Source: Rhynchopus sp. YZ270_cl-10 (taxonomy: Eukaryota > Euglenozoa > Diplonemea > Diplonemida > Diplonemidae). From it: a DNA stretch of 64,000 nt. Made by a program: the position numbers and the translations under genes. Numbering within the stretch: position 1 is the stretch's first letter; the number at the start of each line of letters is the position of its first letter. Shown piece after piece: positions 56,539 through 64,000 of the stretch. The notes beneath the pieces were generated by a model that was not told where the DNA came from, did not search any database, and was given only the letters and a program-made list of their open reading frames with translations. The stretch lies in assembly GCA_964035575.1 (NCBI GenBank), contig OZ037906.1, positions 1,178,001 to 1,242,000 of the forward strand, read 5' to 3'.

Positions 56539-59500
56539 ATGGCCGACGATGATGCCCTTAGCGTGCCATTCTTCGAGGCACGTGTCGACGCTGTGCAGAA
56601 GTGGCTCCCCGAGGGTGTTGACGGCCTCCTGATGCTGCGTGGGGCACACTCCGACGAGATGCCGGACTACATGAGCACGTACTCGCTCCAGATCTACCTG
56701 ACGCGCCGTGACGTTGCGAACACCGTCATCCTCGTGATGAAGGACAAATGTGCGGTGGCGTCACGTCTCTGCAACCCAAAGAAGACGTTCCACCCGCTCT
56801 CCAAGGCACAGAACACAACACTCTTCGCAACGCAAACAAAGGAAGACGAGACAGGCGAGAACCTGAAGAAGAACATCGCCGACTTCGAAGCCATCCTCGC
56901 CCTCACAGCGGGCAAGACCCTTGGCGTCTTCAACGACGACATGAAGCACATGAAGGGGAAGATCTTTGCACAGCAGTTCCTCACCATGATGAAGGAGAAG
57001 AACATCGCGACAAAGGATATGACCACGGAGTTCGCATCGCTGCTGCGTGTGAAGGACGACAACGAGCGCATGCTGCACCAGAAGGCGGCCACGTTCGGCA
57101 CCATCTTGACACAGCGCTTTATTGTGAAGGAGGTGAAAGAGGCATGCAACCTGGACGAGCCCACTTCGGGGTACGACGTGGCGGATGCCATCACGGGGAC
57201 CATTGAGGACCCGAAGGACCTGCCAAAGGCAGAGCACGTGACAGAGACGACACGGGCCTTTGAAACGGTTGTGCAGTCCGGTGATTTCCCTGCAGAGCCG
57301 TTCATTGCGGAGTCCACGCAGGATCCGCTGCAGACGTCGAACATCTGCGTGGTGGCGGGTGTGCGGTGGAAGCAGTACACCTCGCTCATCGGGCGCACCT
57401 ACATGGTCAACGCCACCGACGAGCAGAAGGCTGCCTACGCAGCACTCCTCGTGGCGCGCGCCGCTCTCCACTCGCAGCTCAAGCCTGGCAACAAGATCAG
57501 CGACGCTGTCAAGAGGGCTCTTTCTTCCCTGCCCGAATCCCTTCGTGCACACCTGCACCCCGAACTCGGCTTCGGTACAGGCATCCAGTACAACGACCGC
57601 TCCTTGGCGTTGACGGCAGACAACGAGACCGAGCTGAAGGAGGGCATGATGCTGGTCACCCGCATGCGCCTGGGCAACCTTGAGAAGAAGGTGGAGGGAG
57701 AGCAGTCGCAGCGCTATGTCCTGCAGGTGGTTGACACCGTGGTGGTCACGAGCAAAGTTGTTGAGGGCAAGCCTGAGGCGCACGTTCTCACCAACGCATC
57801 GAAGTTTGCGATTGACTCGATTGCCTTCACCATCGACGAGGAGGAGGAGGAGGACGAGGACCCCGAGCGTGAGCGCGAGAACCTCCGCGCCAACCTGCGT
57901 GAGTCCACGCTGCAGTTCGAAACGTCGAATGCGGGCATCTGGTCAAAGCGCCAGGCAGAGATCCTTGAGGCGAACAAGGCGGCGACCAAGAGCAGCTCTG
58001 GAAGCAAGAAGGGCAAGGACGAAACACGCGACACGACATTCCCGGGCAGGCTTGCCCGCGGGCAGCTCATGCCCGAAATGAAGGCACTGAAGCAAGTGGC
58101 GCCGAACACCCTTATGGTGGACAAGGTCGATGACATGATCTACTTCCCCGTTGCGGGCGAAACGGTCGGCGTGCACGGCTCCCTTGTGCACCAAACGAAG
58201 CAGGAGAAGCAGGGCGACGTGTACGTCATGCGCATCTCCTTCAAGACCACTGCAGCGAACTTCGCACCCTACGTCCTCCACCCCCACAAGATGTTCTTCA
58301 AGGAGGTTGCCCTGAAGGCACCCATCGCAGATGCTGACGCGCTTGAGGAGAAGAGACGCCACATCCGTGAGATGGTAAAGGCACTCGAGAAGCGCGAGCT
58401 TGGTGACTCAGGCGGCCCGCAGACGGTTGACCAGACTGGACTGCAGCGCTCCGCCGGCGGCCTCAAGCTGAAGACCGTGTACATCAAGCCCGGTATCGCC
58501 AAGGGGAAGGGAAGCCGCCCGCTGGGTAACTTCACTGCACACTCAAACGGGTTCCGCTTTGAGAGCACAGGGAACCACCCGCTGGACATTTTGTACAGCA
58601 ACGTGAAGCATCTGATTGCGTGCCCGAACACCAGACAGCACGACCGCTATGCGGCTGTGCACGTTGCCCTCAACAACCCTATCAAGCTTGAAAACGGGAA
58701 CACGACGTCGCACGTCCACCTCTTCACAGAGGTCCAGGACGAAGGCGAAGAGGTGGAGGACAGGAACGGCGCGGCGAAGCGCTCGCTCAAGGACGAGGCA
58801 CAGCAGGAGGACGAAGATGACCGCATCATCAACAAGATCAACGAGGAGTTTGTGCGCTTCGTGGCGGGCATGAACGGCAAGATGCCCGAAGGTGGCACCT
58901 GCGACATCCCCTTCAAGACAGGCTACTTTGAGGGCTTTGCTGGAGACGCCCTTGGGACCATCACCACCACGCAGCACACCATCTGCTCCGTCCTCGACTC
59001 GCCGAAGTTCTTTGTCCTCACCATGGCTGATGTTGAGGTTGTGATCTTCGAGCGTGTTGTTCAGGGTATGCCTTTCGTAACTATTTTGCAACACACACAC
59101 CACCACAACAGGACAAAACAACTTCGACGCCGTATTCGTCTTCAAAGACTACACCCGCCCCGTCGAACAGATCACCAACATCCCGAAGAAGCACCTCGCA
59201 CAGCTGAAGGACCTTATGTGCAAGGTCTACAACAAGAAGGTATTTTTCCAGCTTTTCTTGGAAATTCTCGGAAAAAAAAAACACACTCAAATTTCTTGAT
59301 TTGCCACCATCCCCCCATTTCCCCTTCCCCCAAACAACCCAACGCAATACAGAGAGAACCATTTTTTTTTTACCACTTTTTCTAACCCACCTTCTCCCCT
59401 ATTAACATCCCACAGTACTACGAATGCGAGCACACCACACGCTGGAAGGAGGTGCTGAAAGACCTCATCAAGGACACCAAGGCAGGGGAGTGGGATGCGT

Positions 59501-59808
59501 GGGGCAACAGAGGGGAGGGGTCGTGGGAGGTGATGTTCAACCCAGACGCGAGCATGGAGGAGGACGAGGAGGATGAGGAGGAGGAGTCAGACGAGGTCTA
59601 CACCAACGACTCGGACTCCTCCTCCGACGACGAGGCGTGGGTCGGCGACGACGAAGACCGCAGCGACGAAGACACTGACATGGACGACTCGGACGCATCC
59701 TCCTCCCTCTCAGAGAAAGAAGGCAACACTCGCGCAAAGAAATCCGACAAACGCAAGCGCAGCAAAAACGATGACGAAGGAAGAGACAAGAAACGGCGTA
59801 AGAAGTAG
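56539..59808 (+). CDS. SPT16: FACT complex subunit SPT16
   Basis: Exons 56539-59065, 59112-59239 and 59416-59808 join in phases 1 and 0 to give 1015 residues. Intron 1 is 46 nt (GTATGC...CAACAG). The N-terminal third is the catalytically dead aminopeptidase-like (pita-bread) domain, for example GYDVADAITGTIEDPKD and HPELGFGTGIQYNDRSLAL. The middle contains RNAADR-like LRANLRESTLQFE... and RLARGQLMPEMKALKQVAPN, and the tandem PH-like domain with GFRFESTGNHPLDILYSNVK and KHLIACPN. The end of the globular part crosses two introns (VEVVIFERVVQG, then QNNFDAVFVFKDYTRPVEQI, then YYECEHTTRWKEVLKDLIKD). The tail is Asp/Glu/Ser-rich and finishes in a basic KKRRKK stretch. SPT16 pairs with SSRP1/POB3 to handle H2A-H2B during transcription and replication. 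Confidence 0.95.
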
Positions 59809-59834
59809 AACAACAGAAGAACAACAAAAAAAGT

Positions 59835-59890
59835 TAGTGGAGTTCATCCTCGGGTGGCTACACTAATACAACCAAGTTTTCAAAAAAAAG
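59835..59890 (+). repeat. Rep-D copy
   Basis: TTAGTGGAGTTCATCCTCGG, GGCTACACTAATACAACC, AAGTTTTCAAAA; differs from the 55976 copy by a single base in the core. Confidence 0.75.
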
Positions 59891-60347
59891 GAAACATGAT
59901 ATTTGCATGTCACTTTCTCGAACAGACGTGATAAAGGGAGAAGCTCAAGTGTGCTACGATAAAACGTGGAGGGGAAAACAAAGAGTTAAATGAAAATCTG
60001 AATAGTGGAGATTTACACAGCAGGGGTACACTGCATTATTCAAAAAACAAAAATTTTCAAAAAAAAAATAAAAGGAAAAGGGGTGAACAACGAGTCCAAA
60101 AAAAAGGCGACAAAAATGACAGAAAAAAAAAGCAAAAAAGAAGGAAAAAAATAGAAAAAAAAAATCTGTTGATTTTTGGACCAATTTTGGTTCAATAATA
60201 AAGGGAGAAGGAACAACAGTATAGGAGGTGTCTTGAAGATTTTTTTTCTCCCCACAAGATTAGGTTCTCTCTGTTACATTGCAAAAGGCGCTCGCTCCAG
60301 AGCGTTTATGCAACGAATTTAGAGGGAGAAGGGAAAAAAGAAAAGAA

Positions 60348-60510
60348 TAGTGGAGCACACTCTAGGGTGGCTACACTAATACAACCAAGTTTTCGAAAAG
60401 AAAAAAAAAGAGAGGGAAAACAGGAATGTGGTCAAAAAAAGGCATGTAGAAGTGTTTAGTACAGTGGAGTGCATCCTCGGGTGACTACGCTAATACAACC
60501 AAGTTTTCAA
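60348..60510 (+). repeat. Two Rep-D copies in tandem orientation
   Basis: Copies at 60348-60400 and 60462-60510, both plus strand, 114 bp apart. In the first the inner arm is changed to GAGCACACTCTAGGG, and in the second TACGCTA replaces TACACTA. The tail ACAACCAAGTTTTC is unchanged. Confidence 0.72.
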
Positions 60511-60702
60511 AAAAAAAAAAAAAAAAAAAAAAAAGGATTTTTTGTCTCCAATCTGTTGGCTCGCATATTTTCTTTTAAAATATGCGGTTTTTTTTTCGAC
60601 AGAGCTTTTCTTTGCAACACTCCCGAATATTCGATAACCCACACGGAGTCATCCTAGATGCATTTTGCACATCAACTTCACTATATTTTTTTTTGACCGC
60701 TA

Positions 60703-61402
60703 CCTACCCCCCCCCCCCGTGCATAAGTCTGCGTATAAGTCCGATTTTTGGGGGGCTGAGGGCCTCCGGACTTATACACGGGGTTTCGGACTTATGCACG
60801 GGTATCGGACTTATACACCGGTTTTGTGCACCCAGGTACCCAGACCCATGCAGGGTCACATGACCTCAGTGTGAGTGACCCACATGTGACACCGCAAAAT
60901 TTACCCTGTCTTCGTGCACCTTCGGCACAACGCCGCAGACAGGCCAAACAGCGTTGGAGGAATGCTTGCTGTGCAGGTATCAAACATGAGAACCCACTCA
61001 ACAAGGGACACCTTTTGGCTGTTGAGACTGTTTGGGGTGCAAAGTTTTCCACAATGTTGCAGTAACAGGTGCACATCTTTGAGCATTGTGAGGATGATGT
61101 TTTGACATGAGAAGCGTGAAGATGATCCCTGGTGAATACACCACCAATAAAAATAAAGTTACGCTCGCTTCGCTCGCGGAAAAATACCTCAAATTTTTTC
61201 TCCCGCTCGCTTCGCGAGCGGGAAAACGCCTCAAAAAAATTTCTCCCCACCACTAGTACACAAAACCGGTGTATAAGTCGGCCTGTGCATAAGTCCGATC
61301 CTGAGCCCAAATCTGCCCGGACTTATACACGGGTCATCGGACTTATGCACGGGTCATGGGGGTCGGACTTATGCACGGGGGGGGGGGGGGGGGGGGGGTA
61401 GG
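60703..61402. mobile_element. 700-bp TA-flanked transposon with iterated GTGCATAAGTCCGA motifs
   Basis: The ends CCTACCCCC...GTGCATAAGTC and GACTTATGCAC...GGGGGTAGG are inverted, with TA at 60701-60702 and 61403-61404. Within 120-150 bp of each end the motif GTGCATAAGTCCGA or GTGTATAAGTCCGA recurs, at least eight times in total in both orientations. An inner hairpin CCCGCTCGCTTCGCGAGCGG is at about 61202-61222, preceded by a near copy. No transposase. Iterated subterminal motifs of this kind usually bind transposase; the family is unknown to me. Confidence 0.82.
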
Positions 61403-62175
61403 TACATAAAAAAATACGAAAAATTTAGTCTTGTTTTGCCCCCCATTTTCTCCCGTTGATTATTGTTTTTTTTTTTTTGAGCGAGGCCAAAACCACTGAA
61501 ACTCGATTCAAATGAAACAAAACAAACCCCCTCATCCCTTCCCCCCATATTCACCTTTTGCAGGTTCATAGCCTGCAGACTAGATTTTTATTTAAGAACA
61601 AACCCCTTATTTTGATTTCCCCCCTTTTTTTTCTTCCCCCACACCCGCCCATTCTTCCTTGCGGGAATTTATCCAAAAATGGTATCTTCTCAAACAACAG
61701 AAACCTAAAAAAAATGCTTTGGCATACTATATTTTAGTTCCAACAAAAAATAGGTACAAAAAAAAAAGGCAAACCAAAATTCGCAAAATGCGCAATAAAA
61801 AAAAAAAAAAAGGAAAAAGGGTGTGAATGCAAGAGGATTTACCTCAGCCTTTTACCCTTGGTAGACCCCCTTACCAACCAACGCTATTCACAACTGGTAC
61901 AGCAACTAGTAGAATTCGAAGTAAAGAAGACAGAAAAAAGGGGGGGAAAGCAAAAAACAAAAAAAGTAAAAAAAAGGAAACAAAAAGACAGCGCCAATAT
62001 GTGTGTTTTTTTGTCTATATGACAAATGAAAAACATTCAAGGAAAGCCAAAAACGAAATGAGGAAAACAAAACAAAAGGGGGTCATATGGTTTGTGTTGT
62101 ATTCAGGTAGGGCTTGTCGTCTCCGTATCACACAACACAACAGGATCTGACATCAATCACAAAACACATAACACA

Positions 62176-63099
62176 ATGAGCTACGACCTGACATACTTCA
62201 CCAAGGGAGCCCTCGCCGGAGGGATCTGCTGCAGTGTGACTCACGCAACCCAGTGCCCCGTCGATGTCGTGAAGATACGCATCACGTTTGACCCTGTCAA
62301 GTACAACAAGGGAATGCTTGTAGGGTTCAAGCAGGTAATCGTCTCTGAGGGAGCAGGTGCGCTTGCGACCGGACTGGGACCCACCGCTGCTCGGTACTTC
62401 GTGCAGGGATGGTTCAAGTTCGGAGGAGTGGAGTTCTTCAAGATCAAGGCAGCAGAGAAGCTTGGAGTGGAGGACGCATGGAAGTACCGTTTCCCCATCT
62501 ACCTGGGAGCTGCCGCCGTGGCTGAGTTCATTGCGGACATCTTCCTGTGCCCGCTTGAGGCAACCCGTATCAAGCTTGTGGCCAACCCCCAGTACGCTGA
62601 CGGACTTCTGTCCGCCTTCCCCAAGATCATCAAGGACGAGGGTGTGATGAGGGGATTCTACTCTGGATTCGGACCGATCTGCTTCAAGCAGATCCCGTAC
62701 ACAATGACGAAGTTCGCTGTGCAGGGAGCGGCTGCGGAGAAGATCTACACCATCTCGAACATCGACCTGAAGACCGCCTCTTACTCCACGAAACTGACTG
62801 TGTCGCTTGCGTCCGGAGTGATTGCGGGAGTGGCTGCCGCCATCATCTCGCACCCTGCCGACACTCTTCTGTCCCTTGTGAGGAGGGGTGCGGGTGGTGA
62901 GGGATCGATCACCAGCCGTCTGACCAACGTCGCAAAGGAGGTTGGTTTCAAGAAGCTGTGCCTCACTGGTCTGGGCGCACGTTGCGTCATGATCGGAACC
63001 CTGACTGCAGGACAGTTCGCCATCTTCGACACTGTGCTTGGAGCCACCGGCGCAAAGAAGTTCCACTTCACCGACCCCGCCACCGTCAAGAGCGCATGA
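62176..63099 (+). CDS. Mitochondrial phosphate carrier (SLC25A3-like)
   Basis: Single exon, 307 residues; ATG at 62176. It has three mitochondrial-carrier repeats, each with its PX[D/E]xx[K/R]x[K/R]-type signature: CPVDVVKIRI, CPLEATRIKLV and HPADTLLSLV. Phosphate-carrier features are GALAGGICCSVTHATQCPVD, KGMLVGFKQVIVSEG, GLGPTAARYFVQGWFKFGGV and YSGFGPICFKQIPYTMTKFA. It imports phosphate with protons into the matrix for ATP synthesis. It lacks the long N-terminal presequence of the animal protein. The reading frame upstream of the ATG is stop-free, but it lies in the untranslated, acceptor-containing leader. Glycine is coded almost only by GGA/GGT and codons are strongly biased, as expected for an abundant protein. 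Confidence 0.93.
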   Translation: MSYDLTYFTKGALAGGICCSVTHATQCPVDVVKIRITFDPVKYNKGMLVGFKQVIVSEGAGALATGLGPTAARYFVQGWFKFGGVEFFKIKAAEKLGVEDAWKYRFPIYLGAAAVAEFIADIFLCPLEATRIKLVANPQYADGLLSAFPKIIKDEGVMRGFYSGFGPICFKQIPYTMTKFAVQGAAAEKIYTISNIDLKTASYSTKLTVSLASGVIAGVAAAIISHPADTLLSLVRRGAGGEGSITSRLTNVAKEVGFKKLCLTGLGARCVMIGTLTAGQFAIFDTVLGATGAKKFHFTDPATVKSA

Positions 63100-63239
63100 A
63101 CACTATCCTGAGCGCACTTGTTGAACGCTTCATTCTGTTACTATTTCATTTTATTTTTCTTTTTAGACCTTTGCCTTCTCATCGCTGAAGAACCACAAAT
63201 GCAAGCTGAAGTCTGAGGACAATCACGTGTTCCAGACAA

Positions 63240-64000
63240 CAAAGTCGGTCGCTCACTTGGCGTGATGATGTACAGCTCCCTACGGAGCAAGGGGCGCTAC
63301 AACGCTACGGTATACCAGTCAGCCATTAGGGCGCTCTCATGTTTGGGTGCGACACCGCTCTCCTTCTCCCAGAAGGTGTCTATCGCCACTTCTGCCATCC
63401 TCCCTTCAGTGTTATACGAGTCCGCCTTCAACATGCCCCCTCAGTCAGTGATGAATGAATTATCGACGGCGGTGGCAATGTGCTGCTGGGGCCCCACCTA
63501 CCTTACTCGTTCAGTGGATGCACTGCTCACACTCTGCCTGAAGGCGCACGTGGCACACCCCCTCTCGAGTGCAATATGCAGGACGTTCAGAGCTTACGCC
63601 GCCAGTGTGGAACGCAACGACGCCATACGCCAGAGGTGCATGAACATCAGAGAGAGGTACGAGACCCTGGCCGCAAGGGGTACACCTATGCATGCAGTTG
63701 GTCCAGTGGGGACTGTACTCGCCGCCTCCCACAGATGTGACGTGAGTTGGGACCCTGAGATGAAGGCAGTGACGTCTACGTCTGCAACCGCGAAGACTAC
63801 CCCCATCATCGAGACAGACAAAGCCAAGAGGGCCCATGAAGTGCGTGTTCTGGCGCGTACGGCGGTCTGGGATGATCTGCAGAGTACGCCCTACGTACGA
63901 CGGCATAAGCGACGGCATTGACACCCGCGCCACCAATGCCCTGTGGCAAACCCTACAATATCACGACCCCTCAAGGCTTTCCGGATACGACGTGTTCTGT
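63240..64000 (+). pseudogene. LINE-type retrotransposon fragment (region after reverse transcriptase)
   Basis: From 63241 a frame reads KVGRSLGVMMYSSLRSKGRY, then SFSQKVSIATSAILPSVLYE and CCWGPTYLTRSVDAL. This is the pattern found just C-terminal of the reverse transcriptase palm in non-LTR elements (LGV...SF..KV......LPSVLY). The frame stops at 63921, but an overlapping frame continues open (GIDTRATNALWQTLQYHDPS) to the window end, so a frameshift near 63890 is likely. Upstream of 63240 no intact reverse transcriptase is present, since the phosphate carrier ends at 63099. This is therefore a 5'-truncated copy, the usual state of LINE insertions. Confidence 0.65.

Larger units (their letters stand above)
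59809..62175 (+). other. Repeat-rich intergenic region
   Basis: A-rich 2.4 kb with three good Rep-D copies, one decayed relative at about 60004-60060, a Rep-A head remnant at about 60628-60690, a 700-bp inverted-repeat transposon, and many homopolymer runs. No gene. CAACACAACAG (AG at 62142-62143) precedes the phosphate carrier start by 32 nt. Confidence 0.55.

Noticed and set aside
56761-57783. 340-codon minus-strand frame opposite SPT16
   Set aside because: Mirror of a biased coding sequence in a gene that is certain on the plus strand.

Overview
The window is nuclear DNA of a microbial eukaryote. It carries 20 host protein genes plus one piece of a LINE-type retrotransposon, and all 21 read on the + strand. 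Genes have short spliceosomal introns, mostly with a GTATGY donor and usually in phase 0. Almost every start codon lies 9 to 125 bases (usually under 50) downstream of a pyrimidine- or C-rich tract ending in AG. One-way gene order plus acceptor-like sites in front of genes suggests spliced-leader trans-splicing, as in Euglenozoa. The cis-introns argue against a kinetoplastid, so a diplonemid-like or related euglenozoan is my best guess. This is inference: no spliced-leader gene lies in the window, and dinoflagellate relatives also trans-splice.

Layout. 1-512: 3' end of an unrecognised gene. 2885-5996: a ubiquitin-like/LRR protein, then an acidic protein whose N-terminus also looks beta-grasp-like. 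8592-19379: a housekeeping block with the Hsp90 co-chaperone TTC4/CNS1, ribosomal protein eL8, an ankyrin protein, and ribosome-biogenesis factor NOC2, whose last intron hosts a 942-bp TA-flanked transposon. 19987-25188: three tandem folylpolyglutamate synthase genes with a mosaic pattern of identity. 25432-28320: a secreted Cys-rich protein of nineteen 47-residue repeats. 29699-32205: a FAM20/four-jointed-like secretory-pathway kinase. 32696-43016: a protein with FxPxIN-type motifs and two small coiled-coil proteins. One of these is split by a 5.3-kb element with split direct repeats, typical of tyrosine-recombinase (DIRS/Ngaro/VIPER-like) retroelements. 45302-59808: MGST3-like protein, a secreted CUB/WD40 protein, a membrane-anchored alpha-N-acetylglucosaminidase with an SRCR domain, and histone chaperone SPT16. 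62176-64000: mitochondrial phosphate carrier, then LINE remains running off the edge.

Intergenic DNA is a mosaic of short dispersed repeats, called here Rep-A to Rep-D, many able to form hairpins, and at least six inverted-repeat transposons flanked by a duplicated dinucleotide, usually TA. One of these sits inside a Rep-A copy with a clean TA duplication.

The genes do not form a single pathway. Ribosome/chaperone/chromatin functions (TTC4, eL8, NOC2, SPT16) alternate with secretory or surface proteins (Cys-rich repeat protein, FAM20-like kinase, CUB/WD40, NAGLU). The three FPGS copies are the only obvious functional cluster. Gene calls rest on reading exon phase and family motifs by eye; no alignments or searches were run.
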